This document shows positions 33,767 to 42,275 of a DNA stretch of 64,000 nt, one piece after another (within the stretch, counting starts at the first letter, position 1; each line of letters opens with the position of its first letter). The notes under the pieces were generated by a model. It worked only from the letters and a program-made list of their open reading frames with translations, made no database searches and had not been told where the DNA came from. Source of the stretch: Gammaproteobacteria bacterium (GTDB lineage: Bacteria; Pseudomonadota; Gammaproteobacteria; Pseudomonadales; Cellvibrionaceae); assembly GCA_021151835.1 (NCBI GenBank), contig JAGKWO010000008.1, forward strand, positions 1 to 64,000, given 5' to 3'. Made by a program: the position numbers and the translations under genes.

Positions 33767-34132
33767 GCGCTGTTGCTGTCCTTGATCAATAAAAAACTCC
33801 CCGCCCGAGGGCGCTGGTGGGCGTCAACAATACACCAACAGGCCGTAAAAAATGTAGATTTATGTAGGCTTTTAAAAAAACCGGAGGTTTGGTGTCAACA
33901 GGTTTTACTACCTGAAAACAGCAAACGAGCATGTACCGGAGCGGTTTGGTAGGTTGTGGCGATGATTGTTTTGAAAGCACACATGCAAGCGCTGCCACTA
34001 CAGCATTTATAAATGTGCCGAAAATTCGATTTCCTGCCGCCAACGGATCACTTGCAATGGTTAATACAAAACAAACTCAGCTAATTTATCAAGATTAATT
34101 AAGCGGTACTTTTTTCCTCGCCTGGTATTTAT
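33767..34132. other. Intergenic spacer, no gene seen
   Basis: About 365 bases between two leftward genes. It should contain the promoter of the three-gene operon. No frame has a plausible start and codon pattern, and I recognised no terminator or operator. Confidence 0.4.
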
Positions 34133-34750
34133 TTAATGGTCCTTAAGTTCCCTTTGCGCCTGGTGAATAATTTGCTTCGCCGCCGTTAATGCCAATGCAG
34201 CCATAATCACCGCCACAATTAAATCTGGCCAGGCTGTACCAGTACCAAATACACCAACCGCTGCCAACACAACGGCAATATTTCCCAGCGCATCATTACG
34301 CGTACACAACCACACACTGCGCATATTGCTATCGCCATTTCGATAGGCATACAACAACCATGCAACACCGAGGTTAGCGCCGAGCGCGAGCAATCCAATA
34401 AGGCTCATGGTTTGCGCATCGGGAATCACGCCGGTAATTGCATTCCATATGGCATGCGCTAAAACCCCGATGCCAAATAACGCCATCGACGCTGCTTTTA
34501 ACAGTGATGCTTTCGCGCGCGTTTGTACACTCTGTGCCAACACCCACAAACTGATTCCGTAATTCGCGGCATCACCAAGGAAATCGATTGAATCAGCGAG
34601 TAATGAAACAGAATTTGCGCGCAGGCTGAAAATAATTTCAACCACAAACATCAATGCATTAATGACGAGTGCGATCCATAAAATACGGCGGTATTTGGGA
34701 TCGGGTTGGGGGGGAGCGTCGTGATCGTGGCTACAGCAATGAGCGCCCAT
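34133..34750 (-). CDS. Short CDF-family cation transporter
   Basis: 205 residues with six membrane spans. Starts with a Cys/His-rich segment (MGAHCCSHDHD), then SVSLLADSIDFLGDAANYG as the span-2 metal motif and TRNDALGNIAVVLAA as the span-5 counterpart. It stops right after span 6, so the usual cytoplasmic C-terminal domain is missing; short CDFs of this kind are known near RND metal pumps. It lies 82 bp downstream of the czcA-like gene on the same strand and is probably part of the same metal-resistance unit, moving divalent cations from cytoplasm to periplasm for export by the RND pump (inference). Confidence 0.82.
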   Translation of the reverse strand: MGAHCCSHDHDAPPQPDPKYRRILWIALVINALMFVVEIIFSLRANSVSLLADSIDFLGDAANYGISLWVLAQSVQTRAKASLLKAASMALFGIGVLAHAIWNAITGVIPDAQTMSLIGLLALGANLGVAWLLYAYRNGDSNMRSVWLCTRNDALGNIAVVLAAVGVFGTGTAWPDLIVAVIMAALALTAAKQIIHQAQRELKDH

Positions 34751-34794
34751 AATTTTCTCCGGTTTTTTGTATAGCTTAACAAAGAAGTTGGGGC

Positions 34795-34815
34795 CGCGTA
34801 GTCTCAGTCTACGCG
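34795..34815. repeat. 7-bp inverted repeat between czcA-like and CDF genes
   Basis: CGCGTAG and CTACGCG separated by 7 nt in the 82-bp spacer. No T run follows, so it is more likely an RNA processing or stabilising hairpin than a terminator. Confidence 0.4.
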
Positions 34816-34832
34816 ACCTCCTCTAACCTACA

Positions 34833-37800
34833 TTAAACTTTCTTGCGATGCACTAACGCATAAAGCACTGGTAACACAAATAACGTGAGTAATGTAGACG
34901 AAATAATTCCGCCGATGACAACGGTTGCTAATGGCCGTTGCACTTCTGCGCCTATGCCCACGTTAAATGCCATTGGTACAAATCCCAAACTGGCCACCAG
35001 TGCGGTCATTAACACTGGGCGTAAACGAGTTAGTGCGCCCTGGATAATGGCGGAAATCAAATCGCCATGTTCATGGTAAAGCTGGCGAATAAACGCGAGC
35101 ATTACCAAACCATTCAATACCGCAATGCCGGAGAGTGCGATAAAGCCGACACCGGCGGACATGGATAAGGGCATGCCGCGCAACCAGAGCGCAAGTACAC
35201 CGCCGGTGAGCGCGAGGGGAACGCCGGTGAAAATAATCAGCGCATCTTTTAGCGAACCAAACGCCATCACTAATAATACGATGACCATTAGCAATGTTAA
35301 TGGAACAACAACTGCCAAACGTTGGGTCGCGGATTCAAGTTGCTCAAATGTGCCGCCGTAATCCAGCCAATAACCTGCCGGTAATTTTACTTGCTGGTTA
35401 ATTTGGGTTTGCACATCATTCACAAATGAGCCGAGATCGCGGCCGCGCACATTGGCAGTAACGATTACCAAACGTTTTCCATTTTCGCGGCTGACCTGGT
35501 TGGGTGCCGGTGCAAGTTCGATGCTGGCAATTTCATTGAGCGGTACAAATCCGGGCTCGGAATTAATGGGCACCGGCAAGCGTTCAAGGGCGAGTAAATC
35601 GTTGCGCAAATTTTCGGGCAAGCGCACCTGTATTTCAAAACGGCGATCACCTTCATAAATAATGCCTGCACTTTCCCCGGCAATTGCGGTAGCAACAAAA
35701 TCCTGCACTTCATTAATTGTTAATCCATAAGCAGCGAGTTGCGTGCGCTTTGGGGTAACAGTTAATACCGGCAGGCCAGTAACTTGTTCCATACGCGCAT
35801 CGGCAGCGCCGGGAATTTGTTGCACGACTTGCAAAATTTCCGCCGCGGATTGTTGCAATTGATCGAGATCATCGCCGATGACTTTGATACCCAAATCTGA
35901 ACGCACTCCGGAAATCAATTCATTAAAACGCATTTGGATCGGCTGGGTGAATTCGTAATTGTTGCCGGGTAACTCGCGCACGGCTTTTTCAATCGCGTCG
36001 ACCAGATCTTGCTTTGCGCGTTTAGGGTCTGGCCATTGGTCACGCGGTTTGAAAATCACAAAGTTATCGGCAACCGATGGCGGCATGGGGTCGGTGGCAA
36101 TTTCGGCGGTGCCGATTTTGGCAAAGACTTTATCCACTTCCGGAAATTCTTTGATACGCGCTTCCAGCAAACTTTGCATCGCTACCGCTTGCTCCAGGCC
36201 GGTGCCGGGAATACGCAATGCGTGGAGTGCCATATCGCCTTCGTCCAGCTGTGGAATAAATTCTGAACCCAAGCGCGTCGCCAGCCACAGACTGAACATT
36301 ACCAGCAACACGGCGGCTGCCAGAATGCGCGTATGCAAACGCAATGCTTTTTCCAGTAAGGGTTGATAAAAATCTTTAACCGCACGCATCACACGATTTT
36401 CATGTTCAGCAATTTTTCCATTCATTAACAACGCAATGGCAGCGGGAATAAAGGTTAGTGAAAGGATTAATGCCGAAGTCAAAGCGATAACAACGGTGAT
36501 TGCCATGGGGTGAAACATTTTTCCTTCCACACCGGTGAGCGTAAAAATCGGCAAATACACCAGCGTGATAATGCCCACACCAAAAAGGCTGGGGCGGATG
36601 ACTTCGCCGGTGGCTTCATAGGCGAGTTGCAAGCGCGCTTTTACGTCGAGTTTATGGTCATGGGGTAATCCGCGTTGGGCTTCTCCCAAACGACGAATGC
36701 AGTTTTCAACAATGATAACCGCACCGTCCACAATCAAACCAAAATCCAGTGCACCCAAACTCATCAGGTTGGCTGACACGCCCGCCTCCACCATGCCGGT
36801 AATCGTCATTAACATGGTGATAGGAATGACCGCCGCCGTAATTAACGCAGCGCGCAAATTGCCGAGCAATAAAAATAAAACCGCGATAACCAGCAATGCA
36901 CCTTCGAGCAGGTTTTTTTGCACAGTGTCGATGGTTTTATCAACCAATTGCGTGCGGTCATACACCGCCACGGCGACAACGCCGTCGGGCAATGAGCGAT
37001 TAATTTCCTCCAGTTTTTCGGCCAGTGCGCGCGCGACTGTGCGGGAGTTTTCACCCATTAACATCATCGCCGTGCCGAGTACTGTCTCACTGCCATTTTG
37101 CGTGGCAGCACCGGTGCGCAATTCTTTACCAATGGCCACTTGCGCGATGTCCCTGATGCGCACGGCAACGCCTTTGCCGTTGGTGACAATGAGATTTTCA
37201 ATATCGTCGATATTGCTTAATTGCCCCGGTGTGCGCACCAGTAATTGCTGGCCGTTGCGTTCGATAAAACCGGCGCCGCGATTATTGTTGTTGCTATTAA
37301 GCGCGTTAACCAGATCGTCAAAGGTTAAACCCCACTGCAATAATTTTGTCGGTTCCGGAGTGATGTGATATTGCCGCGTGTAACCGCCGATCGCGTTAAT
37401 TTCAATCACGCCTTTCACTTGCATTAATTGCGGGCGAATGACCCAGTCCTGCAATTCGCGCAAGGCCATTGCATCGAATGGCTTGCTATTTTCTTGTGCT
37501 TCCACCGTGTACATAAAAATTTCACCGAGGCCGGTGGCAATCGGCCCCATGGTCGGCGAAATATTTTCCGGCAAATGGGTTTTGATCTGGCCAATGCGCT
37601 CGTTAATTAAATTGCGCGCAAAATAAATATCCGTGCCTTCGTCAAATACCACCGTGACTTGCGATAAACCGTAACGGGAAATCGAACGGGTGTAAGCGAG
37701 TTTAGGCAAACCGGCGAGCGCGGTTTCTACCGGATAGGTGATGCGCTGTTCAGTTTCCAGTGGCGAATAGCCGGGCGCTTCGGTGTTGATTTGTACCTGG

Positions 37801-37934
37801 ACATTGGTGATGTCGGGCACGGCATCAATGGGCAGGCGCTGGTAATTCCACAGGCCAAGTAACGCGATAGCCACTATAGCGGCGAGCACCAGCCAGCGCC
37901 GCGCAATGGCGGTGTGCAGGATTGCATCAATCAT
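34833..37934 (-). CDS. czcA: Heavy-metal RND efflux pump, CzcA/CusA family
   Basis: 1033 residues, normal length for the family, with the twelve-span RND layout and two large periplasmic loops. The span-4 motif reads LGALDFGLIVDGAVIIVEN, the DFG-x3-DGA-x4-EN pattern of the CzcA (Zn/Co/Cd/Ni) subgroup. Early residues RLPIDAVPDITNVQVQI and YPVETALAGLP are family landmarks. The protein drives proton-coupled export of metal ions from periplasm through the fusion protein and outer-membrane channel encoded upstream. It begins 43 bp after the czcB-like stop, in the operon czcI-like, czcC, czcB, czcA, short CDF. Exact metal specificity is not readable from sequence alone. Confidence 0.93.
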   Translation of the reverse strand: MIDAILHTAIARRWLVLAAIVAIALLGLWNYQRLPIDAVPDITNVQVQINTEAPGYSPLETEQRITYPVETALAGLPKLAYTRSISRYGLSQVTVVFDEGTDIYFARNLINERIGQIKTHLPENISPTMGPIATGLGEIFMYTVEAQENSKPFDAMALRELQDWVIRPQLMQVKGVIEINAIGGYTRQYHITPEPTKLLQWGLTFDDLVNALNSNNNNRGAGFIERNGQQLLVRTPGQLSNIDDIENLIVTNGKGVAVRIRDIAQVAIGKELRTGAATQNGSETVLGTAMMLMGENSRTVARALAEKLEEINRSLPDGVVAVAVYDRTQLVDKTIDTVQKNLLEGALLVIAVLFLLLGNLRAALITAAVIPITMLMTITGMVEAGVSANLMSLGALDFGLIVDGAVIIVENCIRRLGEAQRGLPHDHKLDVKARLQLAYEATGEVIRPSLFGVGIITLVYLPIFTLTGVEGKMFHPMAITVVIALTSALILSLTFIPAAIALLMNGKIAEHENRVMRAVKDFYQPLLEKALRLHTRILAAAVLLVMFSLWLATRLGSEFIPQLDEGDMALHALRIPGTGLEQAVAMQSLLEARIKEFPEVDKVFAKIGTAEIATDPMPPSVADNFVIFKPRDQWPDPKRAKQDLVDAIEKAVRELPGNNYEFTQPIQMRFNELISGVRSDLGIKVIGDDLDQLQQSAAEILQVVQQIPGAADARMEQVTGLPVLTVTPKRTQLAAYGLTINEVQDFVATAIAGESAGIIYEGDRRFEIQVRLPENLRNDLLALERLPVPINSEPGFVPLNEIASIELAPAPNQVSRENGKRLVIVTANVRGRDLGSFVNDVQTQINQQVKLPAGYWLDYGGTFEQLESATQRLAVVVPLTLLMVIVLLVMAFGSLKDALIIFTGVPLALTGGVLALWLRGMPLSMSAGVGFIALSGIAVLNGLVMLAFIRQLYHEHGDLISAIIQGALTRLRPVLMTALVASLGFVPMAFNVGIGAEVQRPLATVVIGGIISSTLLTLFVLPVLYALVHRKKV

Positions 37935-37977
37935 GGTGGCAATTCTCCTGAATCATTGTGATAGCTCCTGTCCTGCG

Positions 37978-39210
37978 TTAGTGGTCGTGGCTCGCCCCGG
38001 ATTTCTCCAGGTCGGCTTTCAGGACATAGGCGTTTTCCACCACATACTCATCACCCGCGTTTAACCCGCCGAGCACTTCGCTGTAATTGCCATCACTGCG
38101 GCCCAATTCCAACGGACGGATTTCATAGCTATCACCGACTTTGATAAACACCACCTGCCAATCGCGGAAAGTTTGTAAAGCGCGACGATCAATACGCACG
38201 GCAACCGCTGTTTCAGCGGTGGTAATCCAGCCTTCCACCGATTGGTTGGGAACCCAGGTGCCCGCGTTGTTATCGACCGGTGCATGGACTTCCAGCGTCG
38301 GCGTTTCGCCATGGCGTGGGGTGATGTATTCAATTCTGGTAGTGGCAATTTGGCCATCCGCTTTTACTTCTACAGGTTGGCCTGCTTTGATTTTGCTGGC
38401 ATCGGCGGGGAAAACCTGCAAATGCAACTCCAAAACACGCTCATCCAGCACACTGAATAACACGCGATCTGCGGTGAATTCACCCGCATTTGCATGGCGC
38501 TCCACGACGCGGCCATCAATGGGGGATAGCAAGGGGTATTCGCGCAAACTCTCGTTGGATTCGACCATCGCCAATACTTCACCCGCTTTTACCGACGCGC
38601 CAATGGTCGGTTTTACCGAGCGAATCAAACCGGGGTAACGCGCCTGTATGTGGCTGATACGCAGTGGATCAGCCACCAGATTGCCGTAGAGTTTGATGCG
38701 TTCTTGCAAGGTGCCTTTACCTGCAACAGCGGTGGTTAAACCTGATGCTTTGGCGATTGCAGGGCTGAGTTCGACGCGACCTTCGTAAGATGGATAACTC
38801 CATTGGTAGCGTTTACCTTTGTAGGTCGCAGTGACTTTTACATCAAAGGAATGGGGTTCTTCCACCACGCTCTGGCCGCGCAGGAAATCCTGTTGCGGCT
38901 TGAAAACAAAGTTATCAATGGCGCCGCCAAGGCGATTGAGTTTTACCGATAATTGCCATTCATTTGGCTTAAGTGGTTGGCCATCCAGCGTGGCCCAGGC
39001 GCGGTATTCCGGTGGCACGCCTTGTTCAAAGATCGCCAGCTCGACAACGAAATCGCCCTCTTCCAGTAAGCGGCCATTGTGTGGGCCTTTGGCAATTTCC
39101 CCGGCGTGCTCTTCCTGTTCATCGCCATGGTCGTGATCTTCATGGGCGATTGCTAATGAGGAAATGCTGAGGGTGGCGAGTAATAACAGGGACTTGATCA
39201 ATCGATTCAT
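37978..39210 (-). CDS. czcB: RND membrane fusion protein, CzcB family
   Basis: 410 residues with signal peptide (LLLLATLSISSLAIA) and a His/Asp/Glu-rich mature N-terminus (HEDHDHGDEQEEH) that may bind metal. The lipoyl/hairpin core is visible (GLIRSVKPTIGASVKAGEVL, LLSPIDGRVVERHANAGEF) followed by beta-barrel and membrane-proximal regions. This is the periplasmic adaptor linking the RND pump to the outer-membrane factor; CzcB-type adaptors can also hand metal to the pump. Its start codon overlaps the stop of the preceding outer-membrane factor gene by 4 bases (ATGA), a coupled operon. Confidence 0.92.
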   Translation of the reverse strand: MNRLIKSLLLLATLSISSLAIAHEDHDHGDEQEEHAGEIAKGPHNGRLLEEGDFVVELAIFEQGVPPEYRAWATLDGQPLKPNEWQLSVKLNRLGGAIDNFVFKPQQDFLRGQSVVEEPHSFDVKVTATYKGKRYQWSYPSYEGRVELSPAIAKASGLTTAVAGKGTLQERIKLYGNLVADPLRISHIQARYPGLIRSVKPTIGASVKAGEVLAMVESNESLREYPLLSPIDGRVVERHANAGEFTADRVLFSVLDERVLELHLQVFPADASKIKAGQPVEVKADGQIATTRIEYITPRHGETPTLEVHAPVDNNAGTWVPNQSVEGWITTAETAVAVRIDRRALQTFRDWQVVFIKVGDSYEIRPLELGRSDGNYSEVLGGLNAGDEYVVENAYVLKADLEKSGASHDH

Positions 39211-40502
39211 TCGGCTAACTCCTGTGCGGGGGCGGACGCGGTCAAACGCTCCAGCTCAATTCGGGTTTCATGGGCACGCAGGGCGGCATTGATTAATTCG
39301 GCGCGGGTTTCCAGCAATTCGCGCTGTGCCATCGCCAGTTCCAGCGAGCTGTAACGCCCTTGCTCGAAGGCGCTGGCGGTTGCGCGGCTGGCATCCTGTA
39401 ACAGCGGCAATATGCGGTCGCGCAGGCTCAGGGTTTCATTCAGCGCTTGCTGGTGGGCGATAAAGGTTTGGTTGAGGCGAGTTTCCAACCGGGATTTGGC
39501 GGTATCTTCGGCAAACCGGGCGGCATCTTGCTCCGCCCTCGCCGTTTGCACTGCACCGCTGGCGCGCTGGCCAGCAGCCAGCGGGATATTCACGCCGAGT
39601 ATGACCGCCGTGTCATCGCTTTGCTGAAACTGGCGCACACCGGCATTCCACCCTAAAGCCAATTTGCGCTCACTATCGGCTTTGCGCAATTCGGCGGTAC
39701 GCAGGCGGGTCGCATCGCCCAGTAATGTGAGATCGGGATTTTGCGCAAGGCGCGTTTGCCAATTGGCGAGGGGTTCGGGGTTAGTCAGTGCAAACAAATC
39801 ACCTTGGGCGCGGGTGAAATCCGGGCTGGCATCGGCCCAGAAAGCGCTGAGTAACAAGGCTTCCTCCTGTGCTTGTTGCCGGGCTTTATCCACGGCGATC
39901 CCGGTGCGTGCCAGGGCGGCGCGGGCGCGCATTAATTCGGCCTGCGGTGTGCTGCCGGCCTGGACGCGTTTTACCAGGCTGTCTACCAGCGCCTGCCCTA
40001 AATGCTGCGCTTCTTCTTCCAGCCGCTGTTGTTCCTGGGCGGCGAGCAAGGCGATAAAGCGGTAATTCACCGCCGCGACCAGGTCCAGCACTGCCACGCG
40101 CCGCTCAGTTTGCAATTGCTGCTGGCGCGCAGTGACGACACCGGTGCGTGCATCGCGTTGGCCACCGAGTTCGATTATTGAGGAAAATGATAAGGTGAGT
40201 TCAGCAGCATCAACCCCGCTGAATTCGCCGGAACCGGCGATATTTTCGGCCTCCAGTTGAAAACGCGTTTCCGGTCGCAATTGCGCTGTGGTGTGCTCAC
40301 CACTCAAGGCAGCATGGCGGAATTTGTAACCCGCGAGTTGCGGATTGTGTTGCAGGCTACGGCTTAGCGCCTGTTGCAAGGTGATCTCGCTGGTCTGTTT
40401 ATGTTCAGAACGCGGCGCGTTATTTTCAGGAAGCTGCGCGAATGAGGCGCAGGTGAAGCAGGCACCGGTAATCAATACCAATGCGGATAACAAGGGTTTC
40501 AT
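39207..40502 (-). CDS. czcC: Outer-membrane efflux factor, CzcC/TolC family
   Basis: About 431 residues from the ATG at 40502, selected because AGGA lies 6 nt upstream and a signal peptide (MKPLLSALVLITGACFTCAS) follows; the frame extends 16 codons further. TolC-type duplicated helical layout with ITLQQALSRSLQHNPQLAGY near the start and the equivalent long helices ending in YSSLELAMAQRELLETRAEL. It forms the trimeric exit duct of the Czc-type tripartite pump. First of the three tightly linked pump genes; an inverted repeat sits in its leader. Confidence 0.9.
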   Translation of the reverse strand: MKPLLSALVLITGACFTCASFAQLPENNAPRSEHKQTSEITLQQALSRSLQHNPQLAGYKFRHAALSGEHTTAQLRPETRFQLEAENIAGSGEFSGVDAAELTLSFSSIIELGGQRDARTGVVTARQQQLQTERRVAVLDLVAAVNYRFIALLAAQEQQRLEEEAQHLGQALVDSLVKRVQAGSTPQAELMRARAALARTGIAVDKARQQAQEEALLLSAFWADASPDFTRAQGDLFALTNPEPLANWQTRLAQNPDLTLLGDATRLRTAELRKADSERKLALGWNAGVRQFQQSDDTAVILGVNIPLAAGQRASGAVQTARAEQDAARFAEDTAKSRLETRLNQTFIAHQQALNETLSLRDRILPLLQDASRATASAFEQGRYSSLELAMAQRELLETRAELINAALRAHETRIELERLTASAPAQELAE

Positions 40503-40519
40503 AGTAAATCCTGCCATGT

Positions 40520-40538
40520 TTGCGCCTCGTCGGCGCAA
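40520..40538 (-). promoter_or_regulatory. Leader inverted repeat before the czcC-like gene
   Basis: TTGCGCC and GGCGCAA separated by 5 nt, 18 bases upstream of the chosen start codon. It could be a metal-regulator operator or an RNA hairpin near the ribosome binding site; sequence alone does not decide. Confidence 0.4.
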
Positions 40539-40580
40539 GTTATTAATCACAACCGCGGGTGCGGTCTAGGGGAAAAATAA

Positions 40581-40961
40581 TCAGGCAGTTAACGGGGGCG
40601 CGCGTAACAGGGGGCGCGCAAACGGGCGATGGTGGGGAAGAAGGACTGTGTAACGGGTGTGGGTGATTCGTTGCGGCTGAAATACCAGCAGTAACGACAA
40701 CACCGCTAGCAGGATTAGCCCTATATCAATCTTGCTAATCTTGGCGATCACCAATTGCACCAGCTCGACATCAGCATCCTTATGTTCGGCATCGTCCTGA
40801 TGGTGTTGATGTTCGTGGCTGTGATGACCATCCAGATGCACATGCACCGATACCGGCGGCTCTTGCCCATCAAAACAAAAATGCCCGTGCGCACCCAGCC
40901 AGTTGCCCAGCAACCAGAGGATGAGCGCCACAAAGGCAAATTGATGGGAGAGCCTGGACAT
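40581..40961 (-). CDS. Small His-rich exported or membrane protein, CzcI-like position
   Basis: 126 residues from the ATG at 40961, where a hydrophobic leader begins (HQFAFVALILWLLGN); an earlier ATG at 41048 adds 29 residues. After the leader comes a strongly metal-ligating stretch (HVHLDGHHSHEHQHHQDD), then a second membrane span (IDIGLILLAVLSLLLVF). It sits immediately upstream of the pump operon on the same strand, where Cupriavidus-type clusters have czcI, a small periplasmic regulator. The position and His-rich nature fit; sequence homology to CzcI is not certain. A periplasmic metal buffer is the alternative. Confidence 0.6.
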   Translation of the reverse strand: MSRLSHQFAFVALILWLLGNWLGAHGHFCFDGQEPPVSVHVHLDGHHSHEHQHHQDDAEHKDADVELVQLVIAKISKIDIGLILLAVLSLLLVFQPQRITHTRYTVLLPHHRPFARPLLRAPPLTA

Positions 40962-41056
40962 GGAAAACGCCGTAAAAAATATCGCCCAAGCATAAAGAGG
41001 CTGGCAACAGACATCAACCGTTTCATTACCAAACGGTTGGCGGAACATCGCCCGTG

Positions 41057-41728
41057 CTAGTGGTTATAAATACCGTCCAGGCTCCAGGTGTGCAAACTTC
41101 TCCCGGGCAAGGACGCCAGGAAACCCGGCAGGTAGCGCAGTAAATTATCCGGGCGATTGTGTTCGCGCTGGCCGTCGTGCATCAACACAATATCCCCTGC
41201 TTCAATACGCTCCATGCGATTGCGGATTCCACTTGCGTTGCCCAGCAAACCCCAATCGATAACGCTGCGGTTCCACAGCACGGTCGTCATGTTGTCGAGC
41301 GTGGCTTGCTGGCGCATGGCGAAGCGCAGGCGGCCGTAAGGCGGACGAAACCAGCGCGGCCTTACGCCCGCGATTCGTTCGATAATATCCGAGGTTTTAG
41401 TCACTTCTTGCCGCGCGATGTCTTCCGACATAAACCAGGGATTCGGATGGCTGTAAGTGTGGTTACCAATGGTGTGGCCCTCGGCAACAATACGCTGGAC
41501 GAGATCGGGATATTCTTCAGCCGCCTGGCCCAGAACAAAAAAAGTGGCTTTTGCGCGGTAAGCACCCAGTACATCCAGGATCGCCGGGGTGTAAACCGGA
41601 TCGGGACCATCGTCAAAGGTCAGGCAAATCGCATTGGCGGCTTTACCAAAGGCGGCGGTTGAATGGATCGGGCGCGGTAACGTTGCATCGGAGATGAGCG
41701 GTTTATTATTGTTCGGGCTGAGGTTCAT
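41057..41728 (-). CDS. Polysaccharide deacetylase (CE4/NodB fold)
   Basis: 223 residues from the ATG at 41728, which has GGAG 8 nt upstream; a TTG six codons earlier is less likely. CE4 motifs are complete: LTFDDGPDPVYTP, HTIGNHTYSHPNPW and RWFRPPYGRLRF, plus DIVLMHDG at the end. No signal peptide, so it acts in the cytoplasm or on an inner-leaflet lipid-linked sugar. It overlaps the YkoP-like gene by 23 bp and is third in a cluster after a glycolipid-type glycosyltransferase, suggesting N-deacetylation of a lipid-linked amino sugar (inference). Confidence 0.87.
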   Translation of the reverse strand: MNLSPNNNKPLISDATLPRPIHSTAAFGKAANAICLTFDDGPDPVYTPAILDVLGAYRAKATFFVLGQAAEEYPDLVQRIVAEGHTIGNHTYSHPNPWFMSEDIARQEVTKTSDIIERIAGVRPRWFRPPYGRLRFAMRQQATLDNMTTVLWNRSVIDWGLLGNASGIRNRMERIEAGDIVLMHDGQREHNRPDNLLRYLPGFLASLPGRSLHTWSLDGIYNH

Positions 41729-42275
41729 GGCGGTGCTCCATCGCAAAGTGTTTGAGAAGATTGTTACGCGTTAACCAATAGGCGTGTGGTTGGATGCGCT
41801 TGCTTTCGCGCTCGGCCACCTGGGGGAAAAAAGCTTTTAACAACAACCGGAAATAATATTTGCGGATACGCGTAAGCGCGGAATCCGGCAATTGTTCAAT
41901 TAAAAAACCGAATTTCTCACCGTGCGGCGGCAGCCAGCTAACACCGTGAAAGGCTTTAACTTGCAATAGCTTTTCATGGTTGTTTACATCTTTTGCCAAT
42001 TGCGACAGTGAGGCAATAATCAATTTGCGGAAGCGCAAGGCGTTGCGCATGTAATCGCGGGTTTGTGCAGGGCCGGAAAAACATTCGCGGTTGAAATGCA
42101 AAATCGCCAGGGCATCGCCCGGTTCAATCCAGCTGCCGTCATTCATGATGCGCCGTTCGCCGGAAAATTTTTCGAACGAAAAGCTGATCAGTTCATCAAA
42201 CCTTTCTACGTTATGCCGGCGCCGCCACCAGGCGTCGTACCAGCACATGAAACGATAAAATAATCCGTCATTCAT
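41706..42275 (-). CDS. YkoP-like domain protein
   Basis: 189 residues, soluble. The segment WIEPGDALAILHFNRECF and the surrounding basic N-terminus resemble the YkoP-like domain found beside or fused to polysaccharide deacetylases; its activity is unknown. The C-terminal part is helical and basic (IRKYYFRLLLKAFFP), perhaps touching the membrane surface. It overlaps the glycosyltransferase stop by 8 bp upstream and the deacetylase start by 23 bp downstream, so the three are translated as a unit. Confidence 0.6.
   Translation of the reverse strand: MNDGLFYRFMCWYDAWWRRRHNVERFDELISFSFEKFSGERRIMNDGSWIEPGDALAILHFNRECFSGPAQTRDYMRNALRFRKLIIASLSQLAKDVNNHEKLLQVKAFHGVSWLPPHGEKFGFLIEQLPDSALTRIRKYYFRLLLKAFFPQVAERESKRIQPHAYWLTRNNLLKHFAMEHRHEPQPEQ

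Noticed and set aside
33786..34043. An 85-codon leftward frame before the ketoacyl-synthase-like gene
   Set aside because: No ribosome binding site, unnatural composition and no recognisable features; the stretch is more likely the operon's promoter region.
34133..34750. A truncated (pseudogene) CDF
   Set aside because: All six spans and both metal motifs are intact with a clean stop; short CDFs without the C-terminal domain exist, so it is treated as functional.
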